From Prosthecobacter sp. (GTDB lineage: Bacteria; Verrucomicrobiota; Verrucomicrobiia; Verrucomicrobiales; Verrucomicrobiaceae): 64,000 nucleotides of DNA. The stretch is taken from the NCBI GenBank assembly GCA_019186985.1, contig JABARQ010000047.1:186001-250000 (forward strand), read 5' to 3'. Every line of letters begins with the position of its first letter. Positions within the stretch are counted from its first letter, which is position 1. The position numbers and the translations under genes were made by a program. A model generated the notes under the pieces. That model was not told the DNA's origin. It searched no databases and was given only the letters and a program-made list of their open reading frames with translations. Positions 14,388 through 23,078 of the stretch are shown in pieces.

Positions 14388-17357
14388 ATGAAAACTGCCG
14401 CCCTCTTCCAGAAACTGAAAAGCCTCCTCAAGCGCGCCAGCTCGCTGCTCATGCTCTTCCAGCGCACGCCTGCCGCCCAGGTGCTGCTGCCCGCCGAGTT
14501 CAACCTGGCCTCCTCATCCGCCATGATGGACGCCTCCAGGCTGCTCATCACCACCGTTGCAGGCCTTGGCGCCTACGACAGCGTGGCCGGAGCCACCACG
14601 CTTGCACAGCTTTCTCCCACGCCCAACTCAACCATCGTGCCAGTCAGGGCAGGCGTTGAGTTCACAGGCGCCTTCCAGGTCACCGGCAGCCCGGCCCCGC
14701 CTCAATACTGGGAGGTCATCGGAACCCTTCCCAACGGACTGAGCCTGGACAGTTCACCCGGATCCGTCGCCCTGCTCACCGGCACCACCCTGGAGATGGG
14801 GGACAAAAACGTCATCATCAAAGCCTACCAGTATGCAGGTGCGGGAGCTGGCGGCGGCAGCATCGAAAAAAGCTTCACGATTCGTGTCACGGCTCCACCG
14901 GAGGCCTTTATCGCCTCCCATCCAGCCTCCACGGAAATCAATCTGGGACAGACCGCCACCCTCATGGTCGCCGCCACGGGCACGGCCCCGATCAACTATC
15001 AATGGTACCAGGGCAGCAGCGGTGACACATCGACGCCCGTCGGTGAAAACGATCCCAGCTTCACCACGCCCATGCTGACAGGCACCACCAGCTACTGGGT
15101 GAAGGTCTCCAATTCCGTCACGCCCTCAGGCGTCAGTTCCAACACGGCCACGGTCACCGTGCGAACCCCCGCCGCCATCACCCAGCAGCCTGAATCCATC
15201 TCCATTTTCTCCGGCCTGAACACCACGCTCACGGTCATGGCCACCGGTTCATCACCTTTAACCTACCAATGGTATCAGGGCGAGTCAGGCGACACCTCAA
15301 CTCCTGTGGGTTCCAATCAGGACTCCTTCACGACCCCCCGGCTTTCAGAAACCACCAGCTACTGGGTGCGGGTGTCCAACATTGTCCTCCCTGAAGGTGT
15401 GGACTCCAACACGGCCGTGGTCACGGTCGAGCCCACCGAGATCCCCTCGATCTTGACGCCGTCGCCCCTGCCCACCGCAAGAACAGGCCTGAGCTACTCC
15501 ACGACCTTCGAGGCGTTTGGCGGCACAACTCCCTATAGCTGGTCAGTCTCCTCGGGTTCCCTGCCACAAGGCCTCACCCTCAGCCCTGACGGCGTCCTCT
15601 CCGGCACTCCCTCCGGCTTCGGCTCCTTCACCTTCACCCTCGAGGTCGCCGACCAGGAACTCGACACCGACTCCCGCGAGTTCTCTCTCGTCGTCAGCAA
15701 CCTCGCCATCTCCACCTCCTCCCTCCCCACCGCCGTCAAGGGCACCCCCTTCTCCTTCTCTCTCGCTGCCTCCGGCTCCAATCCCGTCCAGTCCTGGGCC
15801 GTCCATGCCGGTGTCCTACCCGCCGGCATCTCCCTCAACTCCTCCACAGGTGTCCTCTCCGGCACTCCCACCACTCCCGGCTCCTCTTCCCTCACCTTCC
15901 GCGTCACCGACTCCTCCGGCTTCTCCGTCACCCGCGCTCTCCTGCTCACGGTCTCCGCCAAGTTCATCAAGCCGGTCCTCGACCCCGTCACCTTCCCCAC
16001 CATCACCGTCGGCGAAACCTTCCTCCACAGGCTCTCCGCACAGAACTATCCCAAGACCTTCTCCGTCACCGGCCTGCCCAAGGGCCTCAAGCTCAACGCG
16101 GCCTCCGGTGAAATCACCGGCGTCCCCGACGTCTCTGGCCTCTTCATCCTCCAGATCCGCGCCTCCAACTCCGCCGGGGCCAGCCTCATCCTCAAGGCCC
16201 CCCTCACCATCAAGTCCCTGCCCAAAAACCTCGTCGGCTCCTTCGGCGGCACCCTCCAGCGCCTCCCCGCCGTCAACCAGAACCTCGGCGGCATGTTCTC
16301 CCTCTCCGTCACCTCCAACGGCTTCTACTCCCTCAAGCTCACCAGCGCCCTCGCCTCCGTCACCAAGTCCAACGCCGCCTCCTCCTTCTCCTCCACCGGC
16401 AGGCTCGCTCCCTCCCCTCCCCACATCTCCATCCCCCTTGCCGGACAGCCCCTCTCCCTCTCCATCAACCCCGCCTCCGGCGCCGTCTCCGGGTTCCTCG
16501 GCGCCGCCTCCCTCTCCGGATGGCGCGCCGCCTGGAACGCCGCCACCAACCCCGCTGAAAACCTCGTCGGCTACTACAGCTTCGCCATCGACCTCAGCGA
16601 TCCCGCCGATGACGGCATGGCCGGCATCCCCCAGGGCTCCGGCTTCGCCACCTTCTCCGTCTCCAACTCGGGAGCCATCAGCATCGTCGGCAAGTCCGCC
16701 GACGGCGAACCCCTCACCAGCTCCCCCCTGCTCGGCTCCAGCGGCGAGTTCTGGCTCTACTCGCCCCTCTACAAAAGCCTCGGCTCCCTCCAGGGCTCCC
16801 TCACCCTCACCGAGGATCCCGCCGGCCTCTTCTCCGCCAACTCCATCGCAGGTCTGCTCTCCTGGTCCAAGCCCAACACCACCTCACGCGCCTACCCCGC
16901 CTTCGGCCCCATCAACCTCAAGGCCGAGGGCGCCTACCTCGCTCCCGCCAGCAAGGGCAACCCCGCTCTCGGCCTGCCGGACACCGGCACCGTCGGCCTG
17001 CGCTTCACCGACGGCGGCCTCGCCGACTCCGACACCGACCCAGATGTCGACTTCACCTTCACCGACGAGGACAAGGTCCTGCTCTCCAAGGACCCCCTCG
17101 TCAACAAGGGCCAGGCCGCCCTGAGCCTCAACCCGGCCAGCGGGGCCATCAGCGGCACCTTCACCCTGGTGGAGACCACGCCTGCGCCCTTCACCCGCGC
17201 CAAGGTGCCCTTCCAGGCCCAGGTCGTGCGCCTCGCCGACGGCCAGGTCAGGGCCGCCGGCTTCTTCCTCCTGCCCCAGGTCCCCGCTGGCGCCCAGAAA
17301 CCCGCGGACACCCCCATCCTTTCCGGCGGCGTCCAGCTCATCCAGCCAGTGCCGTGA
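14388..17357 (+). CDS. Giant putative-Ig-repeat surface protein, copy 2
   Basis: The 989-residue product starts at ATG 14388, whose first 75 codons align without gaps to the first copy (RASSLLMLFQRTPAAQVLLP and GLGAYDSVAGATTL at the same residue numbers). The frame is open to an upstream ATG at 14199, but that extension overlaps the terminator hairpin and resembles no signal. Domain order is the same as copy 1: one He_PIG-like domain, two Ig-like repeats with YQWYQG and TSYWV, then He_PIG-like domains and the C-terminal beta region. Residues 395-989 are identical to copy 1, whereas residues 76-394 are clearly diverged. So the two differ mainly in the Ig-like repeats that would face outward or bind partners (inference). 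No similarity to a characterised protein is known to me. Confidence 0.85.
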   Translation: MKTAALFQKLKSLLKRASSLLMLFQRTPAAQVLLPAEFNLASSSAMMDASRLLITTVAGLGAYDSVAGATTLAQLSPTPNSTIVPVRAGVEFTGAFQVTGSPAPPQYWEVIGTLPNGLSLDSSPGSVALLTGTTLEMGDKNVIIKAYQYAGAGAGGGSIEKSFTIRVTAPPEAFIASHPASTEINLGQTATLMVAATGTAPINYQWYQGSSGDTSTPVGENDPSFTTPMLTGTTSYWVKVSNSVTPSGVSSNTATVTVRTPAAITQQPESISIFSGLNTTLTVMATGSSPLTYQWYQGESGDTSTPVGSNQDSFTTPRLSETTSYWVRVSNIVLPEGVDSNTAVVTVEPTEIPSILTPSPLPTARTGLSYSTTFEAFGGTTPYSWSVSSGSLPQGLTLSPDGVLSGTPSGFGSFTFTLEVADQELDTDSREFSLVVSNLAISTSSLPTAVKGTPFSFSLAASGSNPVQSWAVHAGVLPAGISLNSSTGVLSGTPTTPGSSSLTFRVTDSSGFSVTRALLLTVSAKFIKPVLDPVTFPTITVGETFLHRLSAQNYPKTFSVTGLPKGLKLNAASGEITGVPDVSGLFILQIRASNSAGASLILKAPLTIKSLPKNLVGSFGGTLQRLPAVNQNLGGMFSLSVTSNGFYSLKLTSALASVTKSNAASSFSSTGRLAPSPPHISIPLAGQPLSLSINPASGAVSGFLGAASLSGWRAAWNAATNPAENLVGYYSFAIDLSDPADDGMAGIPQGSGFATFSVSNSGAISIVGKSADGEPLTSSPLLGSSGEFWLYSPLYKSLGSLQGSLTLTEDPAGLFSANSIAGLLSWSKPNTTSRAYPAFGPINLKAEGAYLAPASKGNPALGLPDTGTVGLRFTDGGLADSDTDPDVDFTFTDEDKVLLSKDPLVNKGQAALSLNPASGAISGTFTLVETTPAPFTRAKVPFQAQVVRLADGQVRAAGFFLLPQVPAGAQKPADTPILSGGVQLIQPVP
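14577..14603 (+). other. Candidate ApbE flavinylation motif (copy 2)
   Basis: The same nine residues (DSVAGATTL, residues 64-72) as in copy 1, outside the gene-converted 3' repeat. Conservation in the N-terminal module, while the following Ig domains diverge, suggests selection on this module. The flavinylation role is inference. Confidence 0.35.
15570..17357 (+). repeat. 1.8-kb direct repeat, unit 2
   Basis: Second unit of the near-identical direct repeat (offset 3229 bp from 12341-14128), covering the 3' 595 codons and stop of the second Ig-repeat gene. Homologous recombination between the units would delete about 3.2 kb and leave one chimeric gene. Confidence 0.95.
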
Positions 17358-17502
17358 GTCAGACAGGCTCAAAAACAGCCGCGAAAACGGCGCGAAAAAC
17401 AGGGCTTAAAAAGCACCGCAACCGTGTCTCATTTGCAACGCGGACAATTAACTAAAAACATCGCAAATTGATTGAGCGCACCCCCTTGGTGAGTGTCACA
17501 GG

Positions 17503-17868
17503 ATGCTCGGTTCCACCTTCGTACGGCGGCTCCTGATTCATCCCGTGAACTTCGCCAGACTGATCCTTTTCATGCTCACCCTTCTTGCCGTCGGCGGCGA
17601 GGCGGCGACTTTCGGGATCGGCCTCTTTCACAATGACCTGGACCAGGTGCATGACCGTTCGGAAACCGAGGTGGAGCACCAGGTTCGTCCTGAGCGGATC
17701 AGCCAGGATGAGGACTCGGACCCGCCCTGCCATCTCATGTTCGGGGCCGTCTGCGGCTTCGCCCGCACGCTTCTGGCGGAGCTGGCCGGAAACATGCGTG
17801 ACCTTCCGGGCATGCACCCGCGCCCCACCGTTCGTCTTCATCGTTTGTTAGGCGTCAGCCTGACCTGA
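17503..17868 (+). CDS. Small membrane/secreted protein, unknown
   Basis: This encodes 121 residues with a hydrophobic segment near the N terminus (FARLILFMLTLLAVGGEA) that could be a signal peptide or anchor, then an acidic, His-containing region and two Cys (DPPCHLMFG, AVCGFARTL). No family is recognised. The roughly 145 bp upstream are locally AT-richer (ATTAACTAAAAAC), consistent with a promoter after the Ig-repeat gene. It precedes the YceI-polyketide synthase operon by about 120 bp and might or might not belong to it. Confidence 0.5.
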   Translation: MLGSTFVRRLLIHPVNFARLILFMLTLLAVGGEAATFGIGLFHNDLDQVHDRSETEVEHQVRPERISQDEDSDPPCHLMFGAVCGFARTLLAELAGNMRDLPGMHPRPTVRLHRLLGVSLT

Positions 17869-17987
17869 AGTCCGGCCTCACGCCGAAGCCGTCCCGTGCC
17901 CGCCTTGGCATCGCCGGGAGTCATCATTCCGCCGTCGGAACAATCATGGACGGCATCCTTTTGTCAAAGCCTGACCCTGCAGCCCCC

Positions 17988-18593
17988 ATGCTCCGTTTCA
18001 CATCCTCCTTTTCCTCCCTCGCATCCGCCCTCCTGCTCGTCGCACCGCTTGTCCTGCCTCTGCAATCCAGCTCCCTGGCCGGGGAGGTGCAGGCCTGGAA
18101 AGGCCGGGCGGACATCACCTTCAGCGGCACCTCCACCCTTCATGACTGGTCCGGCAGGGTTGCCGCCCAACCCTTCATCACCCGCGTCACCACCGATTCA
18201 GGCGGCAGGCCGGCGCGTGTCCAGTCCTCCGTGAAGATCGAGGCCGCAGGCATGGACACCGACGAGCCCAGGCGTGATGAAAACATGCACAAGGCCATGA
18301 AGGCCGCCGAGCATCCGCTCATCACCGCCGAAATCGACGTGCCCGCCGGCAGGATCGCCTCTGACCTGAAGACGCCGACACAGCTGCCGATGACGCTCAC
18401 GCTGCTCGGCAGGCCCCTGCAGGTCACAGCCGTCGTCAGCAGCTTCAAGCAGCAGGACGGCGGCATCACCTTCGACCTCGACTTTCCCCTCTCGATGAAG
18501 GCCGGCGGCATCAGCGTGCCCTCCGTCCTCTATTTCATCCGGGTCGGCGATGTCGTGAAGATCCACGCATCCGTCACCCTCACCCAGAACTGA
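17988..18593 (+). CDS. YceI-family periplasmic lipid-binding-type protein
   Basis: The 201-residue product starts at ATG 17988, which opens a signal peptide (MLRFTSSFSSLASALLLVAP); ATG 17946 would add a non-signal extension. The mature part has the YceI layout: ITFSGTSTLHDWSGRV at the start (cf. the F..ST..H...G strand pair), KIEAAGMDTDEPRRDENMHKAM in two parts, HPLITAEID, and a long beta barrel ending in VKIHASVTL. YceI proteins are lipocalin-like barrels that bind isoprenoid or amphiphilic molecules. The polyketide synthase gene starts 17 bp downstream, so this protein may carry or sequester its lipid product (inference). Confidence 0.82.
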   Translation: MLRFTSSFSSLASALLLVAPLVLPLQSSSLAGEVQAWKGRADITFSGTSTLHDWSGRVAAQPFITRVTTDSGGRPARVQSSVKIEAAGMDTDEPRRDENMHKAMKAAEHPLITAEIDVPAGRIASDLKTPTQLPMTLTLLGRPLQVTAVVSSFKQQDGGITFDLDFPLSMKAGGISVPSVLYFIRVGDVVKIHASVTLTQN

Positions 18594-18610
18594 GCCCCCC
18601 TTTCATCCCC

Positions 18611-19762
18611 ATGTCCGCCTACATTCACCATCTCGCCACCCTCACTCCGCCCTACACCTACGCACAGACCTACACCCGCGATCGCATCAAGGACTGGGCG
18701 AATGATCCCAAGACCCGGCGGATCATCCACGCCATCTACAACCGCAGCGGCATCGAGACACGCAACAGCGTCACCGGCGACTTCATCGTCGGCTCTGACG
18801 CCACCCTCTACCGCACCGACGCCCAGGGCGCCCTCATCCCTCCGTCCACGGCGGAGCGCAACCGCGTCTACGGCCACTGGTCCAGACAGCTCGCCGTCGA
18901 GCTTGCGCGCCGCGCCATCAACGACGCGCCCGGCTTCGACAAGGAGGACATCACCCATGTCATCTTCACCTCCTGCACCGGCTTCACCAACCCCGGGCCC
19001 GACTACCACATCATCAAGGAGCTCGGCCTGCGTACCGATGTCGAACGCTACACGCTTGGCTTCATGGGCTGCTACGCCGCCTTCCCTTCGCTGCGCATGG
19101 CGGCGCAGTTCTGCCAGGCCAGGCCCGACGCCGTGGTGCTCGTCATCTGCCTGGAGCTGTGCACCCTGCACATGCAGGTCAATGACCATCCGGACAGCAT
19201 CCTTGCCAACTCCCTGTTCGCAGATGGCGCCGCCGCCGCCATCGTCAGCGCCCGTGAACCCCGGCAGGGTCGCCCGGCCTACAGGCTCGACGGCTTCGAA
19301 AGCGCCCTCGTCCCCGCCAGCGAGTCCGAAATGGCCTGGGAGATCGGCGACGAAGGCTTCAATATCGTCCTCTCCAGCTATGTCCCCGACATCATCGGCG
19401 GCAACATCCGCCAGCTCATGAGCGACATCCTCAAACGCCATGACATGACCCCGGAGGACATCGCGGAATGGGCCGTGCATCCCGGCGGCCGCGCCATCCT
19501 CGACAAGGTTCAGGAAAGCCTGCGGCTCGCCCCCGACACCCTGGAGGCCAGCCGCAGCGTCCTGCGCGACTACGGCAACATGAGCAGCGCGACCATCCTC
19601 TTCGTCCTGAAGGAGATGCTCGACAGCGCCGAAAGCGAAAGCGCCTCGCTCTGCGCCATGGCCTTCGGCCCTGGACTCACCGTGGAAACCGCCGTCATGC
19701 AGAGGATCGGCGGCCCCGTCATGAGTGAATCACAAAAACGCACGGCACTCCAGGCGTCATGA
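18611..19762 (+). CDS. Type III polyketide synthase (chalcone/stilbene synthase superfamily)
   Basis: The 383-residue product is of normal length for a type III PKS. The catalytic triad is visible: Cys154 in TLGFMGCYAAFP, His290 in EWAVHPGGRAI, and Asn323 in DYGNMSSATI. These enzymes extend a fatty acyl or other starter with malonyl-CoA and cyclise the product to resorcinols, pyrones or chalcones. The linked methyltransferase-monooxygenase gene starts inside its stop codon (ATGA, 19759-19762). This pairing matches the phenolic-lipid operon srsABC of Streptomyces griseus, so an alkylresorcinol or alkylpyrone product is the best guess. Starter and ring type cannot be read from sequence alone. 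Confidence 0.92.
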   Translation: MSAYIHHLATLTPPYTYAQTYTRDRIKDWANDPKTRRIIHAIYNRSGIETRNSVTGDFIVGSDATLYRTDAQGALIPPSTAERNRVYGHWSRQLAVELARRAINDAPGFDKEDITHVIFTSCTGFTNPGPDYHIIKELGLRTDVERYTLGFMGCYAAFPSLRMAAQFCQARPDAVVLVICLELCTLHMQVNDHPDSILANSLFADGAAAAIVSAREPRQGRPAYRLDGFESALVPASESEMAWEIGDEGFNIVLSSYVPDIIGGNIRQLMSDILKRHDMTPEDIAEWAVHPGGRAILDKVQESLRLAPDTLEASRSVLRDYGNMSSATILFVLKEMLDSAESESASLCAMAFGPGLTVETAVMQRIGGPVMSESQKRTALQAS

Positions 19763-21729
19763 ACACCCGCGCCGAACTGACCTACAGCCCGGCCCAGCGC
19801 TTCACGGCGCTGGGCTACGGACTCGCCAGCCACACGCTCTTCCTGGCCTCCGTCGCAGCCATGTTCTGGAGCCTCTACAACGGCCTTCACCTCAGCCTGC
19901 TGCACCTCCATGGCGGAGCCGCCGCGCTCGTGAACCTCCTGCTGCTGCTCCAGTTTGCCCTGGGCCACACGCTGCTGCTCTCCAGCCGCGGCCGCAGGTT
20001 CATGACACGCCTCGCCCCCCTTGGCCTTGGCCCAGCCCTGTCCACCACCATCTTCGCAGGCCTCGCCTCCCTGCAGCTGCTGGCGACCTTCCTGTTCTGG
20101 TCCTCCAGCGACACCGTCTGGTGGGCTCCCGAGGGCGGCGTCAAGCTCACGCTCAGCCTGCTCTATGGCATCTCCTGGCTTCTGCTCGCCAAATCCATGG
20201 GCGACGCAGGCCTCGACACCCAGGTCGGCATCCTCGGCTGGCGCTCCATCTGGCGGGGTGAAAAGCCCGTCTACCGGCCCTTCGCGCGCACCGGCATGTT
20301 CCGCTACAGCCGCCAGCCGATCTATTCCTCCTTCACCCTCATCCTCTGGACAGCCCCCGTCTGGACCCCCGACCACCTCGCCGTCGCCCTGCTCTGGTCG
20401 GCCTACTGCGTGCTCGCACCTCTGCTCAAGGAAAAGCGCTACCGCCAGTGGTATGGAGCCGCCTTCGAACGTTACCAGCAGCGCGTGCCGTACTGGTTCC
20501 CTGCCAGGATGCGTCCCTCCATCACCCACAGTTCACAGCCGGTCACCGCCGACCACGATGTCGCCATCGTCGGCGCCGGGCCCGTCGGCCTCATGCTCGC
20601 CGGCCTTCTCGGCCAGAAGGGCCTGAACGTGCTGGTCGTGGACAAGCGCACCGAACCCCTCCGGCATTCCCAGGCCATCGGCATCACGCCGCCCTCCCTG
20701 GAAATCCTCGCACGCCTCGGCCTTGCCGAAGAGTTTGTCAGGCGCGGCGTCCAGATCCGTGACTGCCATGTCCATGGCCAGACCGGCTGGCTCGGCTGCG
20801 CCAGCTTCCGTGACATCCCCGGCCCCCACCGCTGCATCCTCTCGCTGCCCCAGCAGCAGACACTCGACCTTCTTGAAGCCAGGGTGGCCGCCATGCCCAA
20901 TGTGCGGCTGCTGCGTGGTGTCGAAATCTCCAACATCGAACAGGACGCCTCCTCCGTCACCCTGCATGGCGGCTCGCTCACGGCCACCGCCCGCTGGCTC
21001 GTCGGATGCGACGGCAGCCGCAGCCAGGTGCGCGAAACCCTCCGGATGCGCACACGCGGAGGCAGCTACGGCTGCCACTTCCTCATGGGCGACTTCATCG
21101 ACCGCTCCGGCTTGAAGGACGAGGCGCATCTTTGGTTCACACGCGACGGCGCCGTGGAGGCCTTCCCGCTTCCGGACGGACGCCGCCGCTGGATCGTCCA
21201 GACCTCCGAATCCGTCACCGACGGCAGGCACGGCCTCATCAGCAGGCTCGTCCGTGAGCGCGCCGGACTCGACATTGCCGTCGAAGACCAGCTTAACCAG
21301 AGCCCGTTCTCGCCACGCTGGATGCAGTCCGAGCAATATCATGACGGCCGTGTCATCCTGTGCGGCGACGCCGCCCATCTCATGAGCCCCATCGGCGGCC
21401 AGGGCATGAACACCGGCTGGGCGGACGCCGAGTTCCTCGCCGAGTCGCTCATCGCCATCGAGCAGCACGGCCGCGAACCCCGGCCCCTGCTGGAGGCCTA
21501 CGACCGCTGCCGGCATCGTGCCTCCGACGTGGCCATCGCCCGTGCCGCACGCGGCATGTGGCTGGGCACCCGCCAGGGCCTCGTCTCCTCCTGGCTGCGC
21601 GACCTGTTCATGCGCGAGGCCCTGTTCAAAGGGCCGCTTTCACGATGCATCGGCCCCTATTTCGCCATGCTCACCATTCCCTACAACACGGTGAAGGCCG
21701 TGCCGGAGAAGGTGTTCGCCCTGCGCTGA
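19759..21729 (+). CDS. Fusion: isoprenylcysteine-methyltransferase-like domain + FAD-dependent monooxygenase
   Basis: This is one uninterrupted 656-residue frame. Residues about 1-250 are a multi-helix membrane domain with the ICMT/PEMT-like ending [12 protein letters not shown] and [20 protein letters not shown], typical of SAM-dependent methyltransferases acting on lipid-like substrates. Residues about 266-656 are a class A flavoprotein monooxygenase: [15 protein letters not shown] (FAD Rossmann), a DG-type motif in [11 protein letters not shown], and [18 protein letters not shown]. In srsABC, SrsB (methyltransferase) and SrsC (monooxygenase) act on SrsA-made alkylresorcinols to give methyl ethers and quinones; here both activities sit in one membrane-tethered chain. 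Start overlaps the PKS stop. It ends 4 bp before the convergent clpX. Confidence 0.88.
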   Translation: MNTRAELTYSPAQRFTALGYGLASHTLFLASVAAMFWSLYNGLHLSLLHLHGGAAALVNLLLLLQFALGHTLLLSSRGRRFMTRLAPLGLGPALSTTIFAGLASLQLLATFLFWSSSDTVWWAPEGGVKLTLSLLYGISWLLLAKSMGDAGLDTQVGILGWRSIWRGEKPVYRPFARTGMFRYSRQPIYSSFTLILWTAPVWTPDHLAVALLWSAYCVLAPLLKEKRYRQWYGAAFERYQQRVPYWFPARMRPSITHSSQPVTADHDVAIVGAGPVGLMLAGLLGQKGLNVLVVDKRTEPLRHSQAIGITPPSLEILARLGLAEEFVRRGVQIRDCHVHGQTGWLGCASFRDIPGPHRCILSLPQQQTLDLLEARVAAMPNVRLLRGVEISNIEQDASSVTLHGGSLTATARWLVGCDGSRSQVRETLRMRTRGGSYGCHFLMGDFIDRSGLKDEAHLWFTRDGAVEAFPLPDGRRRWIVQTSESVTDGRHGLISRLVRERAGLDIAVEDQLNQSPFSPRWMQSEQYHDGRVILCGDAAHLMSPIGGQGMNTGWADAEFLAESLIAIEQHGREPRPLLEAYDRCRHRASDVAIARAARGMWLGTRQGLVSSWLRDLFMREALFKGPLSRCIGPYFAMLTIPYNTVKAVPEKVFALR

Positions 21730-21733
21730 TCCG

Positions 21734-23014
21734 TCAGGCCGCGTTGCGCTCGATCCGTTTCTTCAGGATCGGCGCGCGCTCGCCCTTCACCACGGCCTCG
21801 TTGATCGACACCGATCGTACGTCCGACCTGCTGGGAACCTCGTACATCACGTCCAGCATGATGCGCTCGAAGATGCTGCGCAGGCCCCGCGCGCCGGTGC
21901 CGCGCTTGACGGCCTCCCGGGCCATCGCCAGCAGCCCCTCCTTGTTCACGTTCAGGTCCACGCCCTCCATGCCGAGCAGCTTCGCATACTGCTTGAGCAG
22001 CGCGTTCTTCGGCTCGGTCAGGATGCGCACCAGCTCCGCCTCCGTCAGCTCACGAAGCGCACAGAGCACCGGCAGACGGCCGATGAACTCGGGGATCAGG
22101 CCGAAGCCGATCAGGTCCTCCGGCTCCACCTCCCTGAGCAGCGCGTCCTTGTCATCCCCCTTCTCCACCACCCCGCCGACAAAGCCCATGGTCCGGTGCC
22201 CCTTGCGCCGCTTGACGATCTGGTCCAGGCCGACAAAGGCGCCGCCGCAGATGAACAGGATGTTCTCCGTGTTCACCTGGATGTACTCCTGCTGCGGATG
22301 CTTGCGCCCGCCCTGCGGCGGCACGTTGCAGATCGTACCCTCGATGATCTTCAGCAGCGCCTGCTGGACACCCTCGCCCGAGACATCGCGGGTGATGCTC
22401 ACATTGCCCGTGGTGCGTCCGATCTTGTCGATCTCGTCGATGTAAATGATGCCGATCTCCGCGCGGGCCACGTCAAAATCCGCCGCCTGCAGCAGGCGCA
22501 GGATGATGTTCTCCACGTCCTCGCCCACATAGCCGGCCTCCGTCAGCGTCGTCGCGTCGGCGATGCTGAAGGGCACGTTCAGGATCCTCGCCAGCGTGCG
22601 CGCCAGCAGCGTCTTGCCGCAGCCCGTGGGGCCGAGAAGCAGCACGTTGCTCTTCTCGATGTCCACGTCGTTCGGGTCGTTGATCCTGCGGGGCGCCTCC
22701 TTCCGCATCGCCTGCTGCCGTGCGTGCAGGATGCGCTTGTAATGGTTGTGCACCGCCACGCTGAGCACCTTCTTCGCATGCTCCTGGCCGATCACATGCT
22801 GGTCCAGCGTCGCCCGGATCTCCGCCGGACGGGGGACGATCAGGCCGCCCGAGGCGTTGTCCGCCTCCTGCGTGGCCTCGCGGTCCAGGATGCTCTTGCA
22901 GACTCCGATGCAGTTGTCGCAGATGTACACTCCCGGCCCGGCGACCAGCTTGCGTACCTCCGCATGGCTTTTGCCGCAGAAGGAGCAGAGCGTGACTGTG
23001 GATGAGCGTGGCAT
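21734..23014 (-). CDS. clpX: ATP-dependent Clp protease ATP-binding subunit ClpX
   Basis: The 426-residue product is ClpX, the AAA+ unfoldase that feeds tagged proteins to ClpP. It starts with the zinc-binding domain ([17 protein letters not shown]), then the Walker [16 protein letters not shown], Walker [13 protein letters not shown], the pore-loop region [11 protein letters not shown], and the RKGHRTMGF segment typical of ClpX. I choose ATG 23014 ([16 protein letters not shown]), the normal family start; a TTG at 23059 would add 15 residues. No clpP or tig is adjacent in the window; it follows two unknown secreted or membrane protein genes on the same strand. Confidence 0.97.
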   Translation of the reverse strand: MPRSSTVTLCSFCGKSHAEVRKLVAGPGVYICDNCIGVCKSILDREATQEADNASGGLIVPRPAEIRATLDQHVIGQEHAKKVLSVAVHNHYKRILHARQQAMRKEAPRRINDPNDVDIEKSNVLLLGPTGCGKTLLARTLARILNVPFSIADATTLTEAGYVGEDVENIILRLLQAADFDVARAEIGIIYIDEIDKIGRTTGNVSITRDVSGEGVQQALLKIIEGTICNVPPQGGRKHPQQEYIQVNTENILFICGGAFVGLDQIVKRRKGHRTMGFVGGVVEKGDDKDALLREVEPEDLIGFGLIPEFIGRLPVLCALRELTEAELVRILTEPKNALLKQYAKLLGMEGVDLNVNKEGLLAMAREAVKRGTGARGLRSIFERIMLDVMYEVPSRSDVRSVSINEAVVKGERAPILKKRIERNAA

Positions 23015-23078
23015 GGGGGGGGTGTCGTCTATCTCGCACGTTTCTGCTTCAAGCGTCAAGCACCGGCTTGCGGCCGCC

